A DNA stretch of 64,000 nucleotides from CAVSMC01 sp963798655 (GTDB taxonomy: Bacteria; Pseudomonadota; Gammaproteobacteria; Burkholderiales; Casimicrobiaceae), in NCBI GenBank assembly GCA_963798655.1, contig CAWCUH010000016.1, positions 62,001 through 126,000 on the forward strand, written 5' to 3'. Positions 53,133-63,405 of the stretch are shown here, in pieces. Positions within the stretch are counted from its first letter, which is position 1, and each line of letters starts with the position of its first letter. The translations under genes were made by a program, and so were the position numbers. Under the pieces are notes generated by a model. It searched no databases and was not told the origin of the DNA. It saw only the letters and a list, made by a program, of their open reading frames with translations.

Positions 53133-55268
53133 GTGAAACCGATAACCGCGGTCTGGCCCGGCCGCTCGTATCCGAGAGGGGCCACGTGGGATGGCGAAGG
53201 CGTGAACTTCGCGCTCTTCTCTCAGCACGCCGAGGCGGTCGATCTCTGCATCTTCGACGCGACGGGACGGCGCGAGCTGCAGCGCATCCGCATGAGCGAG
53301 CGCACCGACGAGATCTGGCACTCCTACCTGCCGGAGGCGCGGCCGGGCCTGGTCTACGGCTATCGCGTGCACGGGCCGTATCGACCCGACGAGGGGCACC
53401 GCTTCAACCCGAACAAGCTGCTGCTCGATCCGTACGCGCGCGACATCGTCGGCACGCTGCGCTGGAGCGACGCGATGTTCGGCTACCGGATAGGCGACAG
53501 GCGCGGCGATCTCGCGCTCGATCGCCGCGACAGCGCGAGCGGCATGCCGAAGTGCAAGGTGATAGACCCCGCGTTCACGTGGGGCAACGACCGCGCGCCC
53601 GACGTGCCGTGGCACGAGATGATCGTCTACGAGCTGCACGTGCGCGGCTTCACGATGCAGCATCCCGACGTGCCGGAGCCGCTGCGCGGGACGTACGCCG
53701 CCCTTGCGAGCGCGCCGATGATCGAATACCTGCAGCGGCTCGGCGTGACGACGATCGAGCTGATGCCCGTGCACGCGTTTGTCGACGACCGTCACCTGCT
53801 CGAGCGCGGATTGCGCAACTACTGGGGCTACAACACGATCGGCTTCTTCGCCCCGGATGCGCGCTACTCGGCCTCCGGCAAGGTGAACGAGTTCAAGACG
53901 ATGGTGAAGGTGCTGCACTCGGCCAGGCTCGAGGTCATCCTCGACGTCGTTTACAACCACACCGCCGAAGGCAACGAGCTCGGGCCGACGCTGTGCTTCC
54001 GCGGCATCGACAACGCAAGCTATTATCGGCTGAAGCCCGACGCGCCGCGCTACTACATGGACTACACCGGCTGCGGCAACACGCTCAACATGCGCCATCC
54101 GCGCACGCTGCAGCTGATCATGGACTCGCTGCGCTACTGGGTCACCGAGATGCACGTCGACGGCTTCCGGTTCGACCTCGCCTCTGCACTGGCTCGCGAG
54201 ATGCACGACGTCGACCGTCTCGGCGCGTTCTTCGACGTGCTGCAGCAGGACCCGGTGCTCTCGCGGGTGAAGCTGATCGCCGAGCCGTGGGATCTCGGCG
54301 AAGGCGGCTACCAGGTCGGCAACTTCCCGAGCGGATGGGCCGAGTGGAACGACAAGTACCGCGACACGATCCGCCGATACTGGAGAGGCGATGGCGGGCT
54401 CATCGGCGAGTTCGCGCGCCGCCTCACCGGCTCGTCCGATCTCTACGGGGGCAGCGGCCGGCGCCCGCACGCGAGCATCAACTTCGTCACCGCGCACGAC
54501 GGCTTCACGCTGCGCGACCTCGTCTCGTACAACGACAAGCACAACGAGGCGAACGGCGAGGAGAATCGGGACGGGCACAACGAGAACCTGTCGTGGAACT
54601 GCGGCGTCGAGGGCGCCACCGACGATGCCGACGTGGTCGCGCTGCGCGCTCGCCAGACGCGCAACTTCCTTTCGACGCTGCTGCTGTCGCAAGGCGTGCC
54701 GATGCTCACGTCGGGCGACGAGATCGGGCGCACGCAGCACGGCAACAACAACGCCTATTGCCAGGACAGCCCGCTCTCGTGGGTCGACTGGAACCTCGAC
54801 GCCGAGCGGCGCGCGTTGCTCGAGTTCACCCGCTGCGTGATCGCGCTTCGACGCGAGCATCCGGTGTTCCGCCGGCGCCACTTCTTCCAGGGACACTCGC
54901 TGCGCGGCGACGGCAAGTCGCGCGACATCGCGTGGTTCCGGCCCGACGGCAACGAGATGACCGAGCAGGAGTGGGAGCAGGATTTCGCGCGCTCCCTCGG
55001 CGTCTATCTCGGCGGCGATGCGATCGACGAGGTCGACGCGCACGGCCGGCCGCTGCACGACGACAACTTCATGATGCTCTACAACGCGCACCACGACGAC
55101 GTCCCGTTCACGCTGCCCGGCGATGCGGGCGCGACGTGGCGCGTCGCCATCGACACCGCGCATCCGGGCGACGTCGACCGCACGGTGAACGCGCGCGATG
55201 TGTATCCGTTGTCAGGCAGGTCGTTCGTGCTGCTGCGCCAGCCGGGCAGCGCAGCGGCGGCGTCGTGA
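53133..55268 (+). CDS. glgX: Glycogen debranching enzyme GlgX
   Basis: Isoamylase-type GH13 enzyme cleaving alpha-1,6 branches of glycogen. An N-terminal CBM48 module (WPGRSYPRGATWDGEGVNFA) precedes the (beta/alpha)8 barrel, with catalytic Asp348 (VDGFRFDLA), Glu384 (LIAEPWD) and Asp456 (TAHDGFT). The 711 residues suit GlgX/TreX. A GTG start at 53133 is used. First gene of glgX-treZ-malQ/treY; its stop overlaps the treZ start. It releases linear maltodextrins that TreY and TreZ convert to trehalose. Confidence 0.95.
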   Translation: MKPITAVWPGRSYPRGATWDGEGVNFALFSQHAEAVDLCIFDATGRRELQRIRMSERTDEIWHSYLPEARPGLVYGYRVHGPYRPDEGHRFNPNKLLLDPYARDIVGTLRWSDAMFGYRIGDRRGDLALDRRDSASGMPKCKVIDPAFTWGNDRAPDVPWHEMIVYELHVRGFTMQHPDVPEPLRGTYAALASAPMIEYLQRLGVTTIELMPVHAFVDDRHLLERGLRNYWGYNTIGFFAPDARYSASGKVNEFKTMVKVLHSARLEVILDVVYNHTAEGNELGPTLCFRGIDNASYYRLKPDAPRYYMDYTGCGNTLNMRHPRTLQLIMDSLRYWVTEMHVDGFRFDLASALAREMHDVDRLGAFFDVLQQDPVLSRVKLIAEPWDLGEGGYQVGNFPSGWAEWNDKYRDTIRRYWRGDGGLIGEFARRLTGSSDLYGGSGRRPHASINFVTAHDGFTLRDLVSYNDKHNEANGEENRDGHNENLSWNCGVEGATDDADVVALRARQTRNFLSTLLLSQGVPMLTSGDEIGRTQHGNNNAYCQDSPLSWVDWNLDAERRALLEFTRCVIALRREHPVFRRRHFFQGHSLRGDGKSRDIAWFRPDGNEMTEQEWEQDFARSLGVYLGGDAIDEVDAHGRPLHDDNFMMLYNAHHDDVPFTLPGDAGATWRVAIDTAHPGDVDRTVNARDVYPLSGRSFVLLRQPGSAAAAS

Positions 55269-57079
55269 AGCGCGCGCACGCGATGCCGTTCGGTGCCGAG
55301 CTCACGGCGACCGGCACGCGTTTCCGGCTGTGGGCGCCGGCCGCGTCCGCCGTCGGCGTGCGCATCGACGACGGCGCGCGGTGCCACGCGCTTCGCCGCG
55401 GCGATCGCGGCTGGTTCGAGGCGACGATCGATGGCGTGCGCGCCGGCGCGCGCTACGCGTTTCGCATCGACGATCGCCTCGACGTCCCCGACCCGGCGTC
55501 GCGCGCCAATCCGAACGGCGTGCATGCGCCGAGCGCAGTCGTCGATCCTCGCGCATACGAATGGCGCGACGAGCGATGGCGCGGCAGGCCGTGGACCGAG
55601 GCGGTCGTCTACGAGCTGCATATCGGAACGTTCACGGCCACGGGCACGTTCGCCGCAGCCATCGGCCGACTCGACCATCTCGTCGATCTCGGCGTGACGG
55701 CGATCGAGCTGATGCCGGTTGCGCAGTTCGCCGGCGATCGCAACTGGGGCTACGACGGCGTGCTGCCGTTCGCGCCGGCGTCGTGCTACGGCGCGCCGGA
55801 CGACCTGAAGCGGCTGATCGACTCGGCACACTTGCGCGGACTGATGGTGCTGGTCGACGTCGTGTACAACCACTTCGGACCGGAGGGGAACTACATCGGC
55901 GCGTATGCGCCGCAGTTCTTCGATCCGCACGAGCCGACGCCATGGGGCGCCGCGATCAACTTCGACGGCGAGGCGAGCCGGGACGTGCGCGACTTCTTCG
56001 TCCACAACGCGCTCTACTGGACCGACGAGTTCCACGCCGACGGGCTGCGCGTGGACGCCGTGCACGCGATCGTCGACGCGTCGGCCCCGGACATCGTTGC
56101 CGAGATCGCGACCGCCGTGCGCCACGCAGCCGGCAGCGGGCGGCACGTGCACATCGTGCTCGAGAACGATCGCAACGAGGCGCGCTATCTGGTCCGCGAC
56201 GCGGGCGGCGTCGCGCGATGCGCGAGCGCTCAATGGAACGACGACGTTCACCACGCGCTGCACGTGCTTGCGACCGGCGAGCGCGACGGCTACTACGCCG
56301 AGTTCGCCGACCGGCCGCTCGAGCATCTCGGACGCGCGCTGGCCGAAGGCTTCGCCTGGCAGGGCGATCGCTCGCCGTTGCGGGACGACCGGCCGCGCGG
56401 TGAACCGAGCGCACGTCTGCCCACTGTGGCGTTCGTCGACTTCACGCAGACGCACGATCAGGTCGGCAACCGCGCGTTCGGCGAGCGTCTCGCTGCGCTG
56501 GCGGACACGCCGGCGCTGCGCGCGGCGACCGCGTGCGTGCTGCTCGCGCCGTCGGTGCCGATGCTGTTCATGGGCGAGGAGTTCGCTGCGTCGACGCCGT
56601 TCCTGTTCTTCTGCGACTTCGGTCCCGACCTCGCGGCGGCGGTGACGCGCGGCCGGCGCGACGAGTTCGGCCGCTTCGAGCGCATGCGCGACCCGGCCGT
56701 GCGCGATTCGATTCCCGATCCGAACGCCGTGTCGACGTTCGCGGCGAGCAAGCTCGACTGGAGCGAGACCGCGTCGGCGCGCGGGCGCGAATGGCTCGCG
56801 TTCTACCGTGAGCTCATCGCCGTGCGCCGCGATCATGTCGTGCCGCGGCTCGGCGCCACCGCGAGGGGCGGGACGTTCGACATCGCCGACGCACGGGTGC
56901 TGCACGCCGAATGGACGCTCGTCGACGGTTCGCGGCTGCACATCGCGGTGAATTTCTCGTCGCAGCCGGCGCAGCGCGCGCCATTGCCCGGCGACGTGCT
57001 CTACGCGGTCGGCGCCGATGCGAGGTCGGGCGCGTGGCCGCCGTTCGCGTTCGCCTGCACGATCGAGCGGGCCGAATGA
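55265..57079 (+). CDS. treZ: Maltooligosyltrehalose trehalohydrolase TreZ
   Basis: GH13 enzyme that releases trehalose from the maltooligosyltrehalose made by TreY. An N-terminal carbohydrate-binding module (FGAELTATGTRFRLWAPAAS) is followed by the catalytic barrel, with Asp264 (GLRVDAVHAI), Glu300 (VLENDRN) and Asp398 (QTHDQVGNRAFGER, a TreZ hallmark). 604 residues, as usual. The GTG at 55265 overlaps the glgX stop, and the gene's own stop overlaps the next start (ATGA); an ATG six codons in is an alternative. Confidence 0.95.
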   Translation: MKRAHAMPFGAELTATGTRFRLWAPAASAVGVRIDDGARCHALRRGDRGWFEATIDGVRAGARYAFRIDDRLDVPDPASRANPNGVHAPSAVVDPRAYEWRDERWRGRPWTEAVVYELHIGTFTATGTFAAAIGRLDHLVDLGVTAIELMPVAQFAGDRNWGYDGVLPFAPASCYGAPDDLKRLIDSAHLRGLMVLVDVVYNHFGPEGNYIGAYAPQFFDPHEPTPWGAAINFDGEASRDVRDFFVHNALYWTDEFHADGLRVDAVHAIVDASAPDIVAEIATAVRHAAGSGRHVHIVLENDRNEARYLVRDAGGVARCASAQWNDDVHHALHVLATGERDGYYAEFADRPLEHLGRALAEGFAWQGDRSPLRDDRPRGEPSARLPTVAFVDFTQTHDQVGNRAFGERLAALADTPALRAATACVLLAPSVPMLFMGEEFAASTPFLFFCDFGPDLAAAVTRGRRDEFGRFERMRDPAVRDSIPDPNAVSTFAASKLDWSETASARGREWLAFYRELIAVRRDHVVPRLGATARGGTFDIADARVLHAEWTLVDGSRLHIAVNFSSQPAQRAPLPGDVLYAVGADARSGAWPPFAFACTIERAE

Positions 57080-60000
57080 TCGGCGCGCTCGCGCGGCTCG
57101 CCGCCGCGTGCGGCATCGCGCTCGAATACGTCGACGTCAACAACCGCAGCCATCGCGCATCGGACGATACGCTGCGCGCGCTGCTCGCGACGATGGACAT
57201 CCGCGTCGCGACCGATGCCGACGCGGCAATCGAGCTCGAGCGGCGCGAGCGCGTGCAGTGGAGCGAGCGGATCGCGCCGCTCACCGTCGTGCGCGACGAC
57301 GATGAGCGGGCGGAGCTCGTCGTTCGCCTGCCGAGGTCGCTTGGCGTCGATACGCTCGCCTACGAGATCACGCTCGAATCGGGCGCGAGCGCAAGCGCCG
57401 CGGTCGCGGTGCGCGACGCGCGCGGCGCCGAGCGCGCTTTCGACGACGAGACGTTCGTCGCTCACGCGCTGCGCTTGCCGCCCGACGTTTCGACCGGCCA
57501 CCACGAAGTGCGCGTGTTCGCCGACGGCACGCCGGTCGCGTCCGGTCGGCTCGCCGTGGCGCCGCGCACCTGCTATCGCCCGCCGCCGCTCGTCGCCGGC
57601 CGCCGCGGCTGGGGCGCTTCGGTGCAACTCTACGGCGTTCGCTCGGAGCGCAACTGGGGCATCGGCGACTTCACCGATCTCGCGACGATCGTCCAGCAGT
57701 GGGGTGCCGCCGGCGCGAGCGTCGTCGGCGTGAACCCGCTGCACGCGCTGTTCGCGCACGACCCGAGTCGCGCGAGCCCGTACAGTCCGTCCAGCCGCTC
57801 GTTCGTGAACCCGCTGTACGTCGACGTCACGGCGATCGCGGACTTTCGCGAGTCCGCCGCGGCGCGCGCGATCGTCGAGGCGCCGGGCTTTGCGACGGCG
57901 CTCGCAACGCTGCGCGACGCGCCGCTCGTCGATTACGCGGGCGTCGCTGCGGCGAAGCGAAACGTGCTCGAAGCGCTGTTCGCGCATTTTCGCGCAGCGC
58001 ATCTCGCGCGCGGCGGCGAGCGCGCCGACGCGTTTCGCCGCTTCGTCGCCGACGGCGGCGATGCGTTGCGGCTGTTCGCGACGTTCGACGCGCTGCAGGA
58101 GTACCTGTCGCGCGCGGACGCATCGGTGTGGGGCTGGCCGGCGTGGCCGGCCGAGTATCGCGATCCGCGCTCGGCGCACGTCGCCCGCTTCGCGAGCGAG
58201 CATGCGGATCGCGTCGAGTTCTTCGAGTACCTGCAATGGCAGGCCGACCTGCAGCTTCGCGTGATCGACGGACTCGTCGGCGAGATCGGCGTCGCGCCCG
58301 GGTTGTATGCCGACCTCGCCGTGTCGGTCGATCCGGGCGGCGCCGAGACGTGGGCGAACCAGCGGCTCTACGCGCTCGATGCGAGCATCGGCGCGCCACC
58401 GGACGCGTTCAGCCCGAACGGACAACGGTGGGGACTGCCGCCGATGCTGCCCGACCGGCTGCACGAAAGCGGCTACGCGCCGATCGTCGCATTGCTGCGC
58501 GCGCAGATGCGCCACGCCGGCGCGCTGCGCATCGACCACGTGATGGGGCTCGAGCGGCTGTTCTGGGTACCGCCCGGCGGCACGCCGGCCGACGGCGCGT
58601 ACGTTCACTATCCGGCCGAAACGCTGCTCGGCCTGATCGCGCTCGAAAGCCACCGCCATCGATGCGTCGTCATCGGCGAGGACCTGGGCACGGTGCCGCC
58701 GTCGGTCGAGCACGCGCTCGAGGCGAACGACGTGCTGTCCTGCCGCGTGCTGTGGTTCGACAAGGACGGCGACGACTTTCGCGCGCCTGCCGATTATCCT
58801 GAGCGCGCGCTCGTCAGCGTGTCGACGCACGACCTGCCGACGCTCGCCGGCTGGTGGCGCGGGCAGGACATCGATGAGCGCGCGCGCTTCGGCCTCATCC
58901 CGGCCGAGCAGCGCGACACGCTTCGCAGCGAGCGGCGCGACGAGCGCGAGCGGCTCATCCGCGCGATCGACGCCGCGGCTTTGCTGCCCGACGCGCTGCG
59001 CGACGCCGCCGCGCATGACGACGTCGATCCTGCGCTCGCTCGCGCCGTGCACGCGTTCCTCGCGTCGACGCCCTGCGCGCTGCTGCTCGTGCAGCTCGAC
59101 GACGTGCTCGGCGTCGTCGAGCAGGCGAACCTGCCCGGCACCGTCGACCAGCATCCGAACTGGCGGCGCAAGCTGCCGCTCGCGCTCGAGCGATGGCCCG
59201 ACGACGAGCGCTTCGTCACGCTCGCGGCAACCGTCGACCGCCTGCGCGAGCGCGCGCGCGAACGCACGGTGATCGTGCCGCGCGCGACGTACCGGCTGCA
59301 ACTTCACCGCGGCTTCACGTTCGCCGACGCGACGGCGCTCGTCGGTTATCTCGCCGAGCTCGGTGTGAGCCACGCGTATTGCTCGCCGTATCTTCGCGCG
59401 CGCTCCGGCAGCACGCATGGCTACGACATCGTCGATCACGCGTCGCTCAATCCCGAGATCGGCAGTCGCGGGGATTTCGAGCGCTTCGTGCGCGCACTGC
59501 GGCGCAACCGGATGGGGCAGCTGTGCGACGTCGTGCCGAATCACATGGGCGTGATGGGCGCCGACAACGCGTGGTGGATGGACGTGCTCGAGAACGGCCG
59601 CGCGTCGCGCTACGCCGACTACTTCGACATCGACTGGGAGCCGCTCGATGCCGGGATGGCAGGGCGGCTGCTGGTGGCGGCGCTCGGCGATCCCTACGGC
59701 GTCGTCCTGGACCGCGGCGAGCTCGCGCTTGCATTCGAGCCGCAGTCGGGAAGCTTCGCCATCCGCTATTTCGAGCACCGCTTTCCGATCGATCCGCGCG
59801 ACTACGCGACGATCGTCGAGCGCGCGCTCGCGCTGTGCGACGCGCAGATGCCGCCGCGCGCCGCCGTCGACGTCGCCGCGCTCGTCGCGCGGTTGCGCGC
59901 GCTGCCGTCGCGCGACGATCCGGCGCCGGAGCGGATTGCGCTGCGACGTCGCGACATCGTCGACGCGAAGGCGCGGCTCGCCGAGCTCGCGGCGGCGAAC

Positions 60001-62139
60001 CCGCCGCTCGCCGATGCGATCGCGCGCGTCGTCGAGCGGTACAACGGCGGCAACGGCAGCGGCATCGAAACGCTGCACGCGCTGCTCGAGCAGCAGGCCT
60101 ACAGGCTCGCGTACTGGCGCGTCGCCTCCGACGAGATCAACTATCGGCGCTTTTTCGACATCCACGATCTCGCGGCGCTGCGCATGGAAAACGATGAGGT
60201 GTTCGAGGCGACGCATGCGTTCGTGCTCGACCTCGCCGCCCGCGGCGAGGTCGACGGGCTGCGCATCGATCATCCGGACGGCCTCTTCGACCCGGCGCGC
60301 TACTTCGAGCGGCTGCAGCAGCGCTACGCGGCGCTGGCCGGCGGCGGGGCGGCGATCTACGTCGTCGTCGAGAAGATCCGCGCGGTGCACGAGCGCCTGC
60401 CGGCGTCGTGGCGCATCGACGGCGACACCGGCTACGCCTTTGCGAACGACGTGAACGCGGTGCTGGTCGACGGTGCCGCGCGCGGACGCATCGACCGCAC
60501 GTGGCGCGCGTTCGTCGGCGACGACGCGTGCGCGTTCGACGAAGCCGCGTATCGGGGCAGGCGCACGGTCATGCGAAGCGCGCTCGCCGCCGAGCTCGCC
60601 GTGCTCGCGAACCGGGCGACGCGGATCGCGCGCGCCGATCGGCGCACGCGCGACTTCACGAACAACGCGCTGCGCGAGGCGCTTGCCGAGACGGTCGCGC
60701 ATTTTCCCGTGTATCGGACGTACGTGACCGAGCGCGGCGCGAGCGCGCAGGATCATCGCTACGTCGACTGGGCGATCGCGCAGGCGAAGCGGCGCAGCTC
60801 GGCCGACGTCGCAATCTTCGACTTCATTCGCGCGCTGATGATCGGCGAGCCGGCCGACGAGCTCGCCGACCTGCGCGCGCACTATGTCGCCTTCGCGATG
60901 CGCGTGCAGCAGTTCACCTCGCCGGTCGCGGCCAAAGGCATCGAGGACACGGCGTTCTACACGTTCAACCGTCTGGTGTCGCTGAACGATGTCGGCGGCG
61001 ATCCGGATCGCTTCGGCCTGCCGGTGCGTGCGTTCCACCGCGCTGCCGTCGAGCGCGCGAAGAACTGGCCGGCGACGCTGATCGCGACGTCGACGCACGA
61101 CAACAAGCGCTCCGAGGACGTGCGTGCGCGCATCGACGTGATCTCCGAGGTTCCGGCGGCATGGCGGCTCGCGATCCGCCGCTGGAGCCGGATGAACCGC
61201 GCGCACAAGCGAGCCGTGGACGGCGTGCCCGCACCATCGCGCAACGACGAGTACCTGCTCTACCAGACGCTCGTCGGCAGCGTTCCGCCGACCGCGATGG
61301 ACGCGCAGGCACTCGCCGCTTACCGCGAGCGCATCGTCGCCTACATGACCAAGGCGGCGCGCGAGGCGAAGGAGCGCACGAGCTGGATCAACGTCAACGC
61401 CGAGTACGAGCAGGCGCTTGCCTCGTTCGTCGAGGCGCTGCTGCGCGGGCCCGGCGAAGGGCTGTTCTTCGACGATCTCGTCGACACCGTGCGCCCGCTC
61501 GCGTGGTTCGGCCTGCTGAACAGCGTCTCGATGGCGCTGCTGAAGACGACGCAGCCCGGCGTCCCGGACATCTACCAGGGCTGCGAGCTGCTCGACTATT
61601 CGCTGGTCGACCCGGACAACCGCCGTCCGGTCGACTACGAAGCGCGGCGCAACGCGCTCGCGTCGCTGCGTGCGCTCGGCGCTTCGGTCGACGTCGCGTC
61701 GGCTGCGCGTTCGCTGTTCGACGCGCCCTACGACGGCCGCGCCAAGATGTGGGTGCTGCAGCGCGCGCTCGACCTGCGCCGCCGCCATGCGAAGCTCTTC
61801 GAGAGCGGCGACTATCGTCCGCTCGACGCCGCGGGCTCGCGCGAGCGCCACGTCGTCGCGTTCGCGCGCACGCAGGGCCGGCATGCGGCGATCGTCGTCG
61901 CCGGCCGCCTGTTCGCCTCGCTCGGCATCGAGGCGGGCGCGCTCCCGCTGGGCGAATCGGTCTGGGCAGACACGGCGATCGACGTCTCGCGCGCCGCGCC
62001 GGCCGGTGTGCTTCGCAACGTGCTGACGGGCGAGACGATCGTCGCCGACGGCGGCCGCGTGGCGCTCGCACGCGCGTTCGCGACCTTCCCGGCCGCGTTG
62101 TTCACATGCTCGGTGTCGCCCGGTCGAGGGTCAGAGTAG
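57076..62139 (+). CDS. Fused 4-alpha-glucanotransferase / maltooligosyltrehalose synthase (MalQ-TreY)
   Basis: A 1687-residue bifunctional enzyme. Residues 1 to about 725 are MalQ (GH77), with the nucleophile Asp487 (LRIDHVMGL), acid/base Glu535 (IGEDLGTV) and Asp586 (VSTHDLPTL). From about 733 to the end is TreY (GH13), starting ATYRLQLHRGFTFADATALV, with catalytic Asp1065 (VDGLRIDHPDGL), Glu1099 and Asp1342 (STHDNKRSED). MalQ trims or extends short maltodextrins that TreY isomerises at the reducing end. Similar fusions are known in some proteobacteria. The last few codons and the stop lie within a palindromic repeat. Confidence 0.93.
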   Translation: MIGALARLAAACGIALEYVDVNNRSHRASDDTLRALLATMDIRVATDADAAIELERRERVQWSERIAPLTVVRDDDERAELVVRLPRSLGVDTLAYEITLESGASASAAVAVRDARGAERAFDDETFVAHALRLPPDVSTGHHEVRVFADGTPVASGRLAVAPRTCYRPPPLVAGRRGWGASVQLYGVRSERNWGIGDFTDLATIVQQWGAAGASVVGVNPLHALFAHDPSRASPYSPSSRSFVNPLYVDVTAIADFRESAAARAIVEAPGFATALATLRDAPLVDYAGVAAAKRNVLEALFAHFRAAHLARGGERADAFRRFVADGGDALRLFATFDALQEYLSRADASVWGWPAWPAEYRDPRSAHVARFASEHADRVEFFEYLQWQADLQLRVIDGLVGEIGVAPGLYADLAVSVDPGGAETWANQRLYALDASIGAPPDAFSPNGQRWGLPPMLPDRLHESGYAPIVALLRAQMRHAGALRIDHVMGLERLFWVPPGGTPADGAYVHYPAETLLGLIALESHRHRCVVIGEDLGTVPPSVEHALEANDVLSCRVLWFDKDGDDFRAPADYPERALVSVSTHDLPTLAGWWRGQDIDERARFGLIPAEQRDTLRSERRDERERLIRAIDAAALLPDALRDAAAHDDVDPALARAVHAFLASTPCALLLVQLDDVLGVVEQANLPGTVDQHPNWRRKLPLALERWPDDERFVTLAATVDRLRERARERTVIVPRATYRLQLHRGFTFADATALVGYLAELGVSHAYCSPYLRARSGSTHGYDIVDHASLNPEIGSRGDFERFVRALRRNRMGQLCDVVPNHMGVMGADNAWWMDVLENGRASRYADYFDIDWEPLDAGMAGRLLVAALGDPYGVVLDRGELALAFEPQSGSFAIRYFEHRFPIDPRDYATIVERALALCDAQMPPRAAVDVAALVARLRALPSRDDPAPERIALRRRDIVDAKARLAELAAANPPLADAIARVVERYNGGNGSGIETLHALLEQQAYRLAYWRVASDEINYRRFFDIHDLAALRMENDEVFEATHAFVLDLAARGEVDGLRIDHPDGLFDPARYFERLQQRYAALAGGGAAIYVVVEKIRAVHERLPASWRIDGDTGYAFANDVNAVLVDGAARGRIDRTWRAFVGDDACAFDEAAYRGRRTVMRSALAAELAVLANRATRIARADRRTRDFTNNALREALAETVAHFPVYRTYVTERGASAQDHRYVDWAIAQAKRRSSADVAIFDFIRALMIGEPADELADLRAHYVAFAMRVQQFTSPVAAKGIEDTAFYTFNRLVSLNDVGGDPDRFGLPVRAFHRAAVERAKNWPATLIATSTHDNKRSEDVRARIDVISEVPAAWRLAIRRWSRMNRAHKRAVDGVPAPSRNDEYLLYQTLVGSVPPTAMDAQALAAYRERIVAYMTKAAREAKERTSWINVNAEYEQALASFVEALLRGPGEGLFFDDLVDTVRPLAWFGLLNSVSMALLKTTQPGVPDIYQGCELLDYSLVDPDNRRPVDYEARRNALASLRALGASVDVASAARSLFDAPYDGRAKMWVLQRALDLRRRHAKLFESGDYRPLDAAGSRERHVVAFARTQGRHAAIVVAGRLFASLGIEAGALPLGESVWADTAIDVSRAAPAGVLRNVLTGETIVADGGRVALARAFATFPAALFTCSVSPGRGSE

Positions 62140-62171
62140 AGTTTCGCACCCGACTGCACTCTGACCCTCGA
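62124..62171. repeat. Inverted repeat, second copy of the GAGGGTCAGAGT family
   Basis: TCGAGGGTCAGAGT at 62124-62137 pairs with its exact complement at 62158-62171, with partial pairing beyond. The core equals that of the 8414-8486 element. The element starts inside the malQ-treY gene and provides its TAG stop, then separates it from the next gene. Confidence 0.8.
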
Positions 62172-62180
62172 TTGGTTGAC

Positions 62181-63392
62181 GTGGCTGTGCTCGCGACCGA
62201 CGTTCTCGTCATCGGCTCCGGCCCTGCCGGCGCCGCGGCTGCGTGCACGCTCGCGCGCCGCGGCCGGAGTGTCGTGCTCGTCGACCGCACGACGTTTGCG
62301 CGCGAGAAGGTCTGCGGTGACGCGCTCATTCCCGATGCGTTGCGCGCGCTCGCGCGGCTCGGCCTGAAGGACCAGGTGCTGCGCGAGGCGCTCGCTCTCG
62401 ACGGCGTGCGCGTCCATTCGCCGAGCGGCGCGTCGGTGACGCTCGCGGCGGAAGTCGCGTGCCTGCCGCGCACGCGCCTCGACGACCTGATGCGGGTCGC
62501 TGCCGTCGATGCCGGCGCGCGCTTCGTCGCGCCGTACCAGCTCGCGCAGCCGATCGAGCGCGACGGCGCGTTTGCCGGCGCGACGTTCGATGCAGCCGCA
62601 GCCGAGCCGCTGCGCGTCGATGCCGCATTCACGATCCTCGCGACCGGCGCCGCGACCGATCCGCTGGAAGCGTTCGGCGTGTGCGAGCGGCGTGCGCCGA
62701 GCGCGGTTGCGGCGCGGATCTACGTGAGGCCGGCTCCGGCGCTGGCCGAGCGTCACCGGCATCTCGCCATTTCGTACGAGCGCTCGATCTGCCCGGGGTA
62801 TGGCTGGATCTTCCCCGGACCCGACGGCGTGTTCAACGTCGGCGTCGGCTACTTCAACGACACGGGTTCGGATGTCGCGATCAGGAATCCGCGCAAGCTC
62901 CTCGCGCGCTTCGTCGAGACGTTCGCGCCCGCGCGTGCGCTGCTCGCGGGCTCGCAACGACTGACCGACGTTCGCGGCGCGCCGCTGCGCACGGCGCTTG
63001 CCGGCGCGCAACTCGCGCGACCGGGCCTGTTCGTCGTCGGCGAGGCGGCAGGGCTCACGTATTCGCTCACCGGCGAGGGCATCGGCAAGGCGATCGAGAG
63101 CGGCATTCTCGCCGCCGAGACGATCGCCGATGCATGGCCCGCGCGCGATGCCGACCGGCCGGCGCTCGCGCACGCGTACGCGACGCAACTGCGCGCGGCC
63201 TTCGGCGACAGGTTCTATGCGTACGCGCTCGCGCAGCGCTGGCTCGCGCGCCCGGCAGTCGCCGACTTCGTCGCATGGCGCGCGAACTGCGGCGATCGCG
63301 TGCGCAAGCACCTCGAGTCGCTGCTCGCGGAGACCGAGGATCCGCGCCTTCTGTTCTCGGCGACCGGGATGCTGAAGTCGCTGCTGAGATAG
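62181..63392 (+). CDS. Geranylgeranyl-reductase-family FAD-dependent oxidoreductase
   Basis: A 403-residue flavoprotein of the geranylgeranyl reductase/FixC-like group. The FAD site is DVLVIGSGPAGAAAACTLAR near residues 6-25, with VVLVDR and CGDALIP (the PxxWCGD-like substrate region). The later GYGWIFPGPDGVFNVGVGY and VVGEAAGLTYSLTGEGIGKA are diagnostic of this family. The GTG at 62181 starts just before the first strand. Members reduce isoprenoid or quinone double bonds. It follows the trehalose operon beyond a palindrome, so is probably a separate unit. Substrate unknown. Confidence 0.88.
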   Translation: MAVLATDVLVIGSGPAGAAAACTLARRGRSVVLVDRTTFAREKVCGDALIPDALRALARLGLKDQVLREALALDGVRVHSPSGASVTLAAEVACLPRTRLDDLMRVAAVDAGARFVAPYQLAQPIERDGAFAGATFDAAAAEPLRVDAAFTILATGAATDPLEAFGVCERRAPSAVAARIYVRPAPALAERHRHLAISYERSICPGYGWIFPGPDGVFNVGVGYFNDTGSDVAIRNPRKLLARFVETFAPARALLAGSQRLTDVRGAPLRTALAGAQLARPGLFVVGEAAGLTYSLTGEGIGKAIESGILAAETIADAWPARDADRPALAHAYATQLRAAFGDRFYAYALAQRWLARPAVADFVAWRANCGDRVRKHLESLLAETEDPRLLFSATGMLKSLLR

Positions 63393-63405
63393 CGCGCCCG
63401 AGCCG

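Noticed and set aside
53060..55264. In-frame extension of treZ upstream through glgX giving a 1339-residue protein
   Set aside because: The upstream part is the out-of-frame shadow of glgX; the GTG overlap at 55265 and the conserved N-terminal module define treZ.
57001..61884. A 1627-codon open frame antisense to malQ-treY
   Set aside because: Codon structure and all recognisable motifs belong to the plus-strand gene; the antisense frame is Arg/Asp/Val/His-rich with no domains, a usual by-product of high-GC coding DNA.
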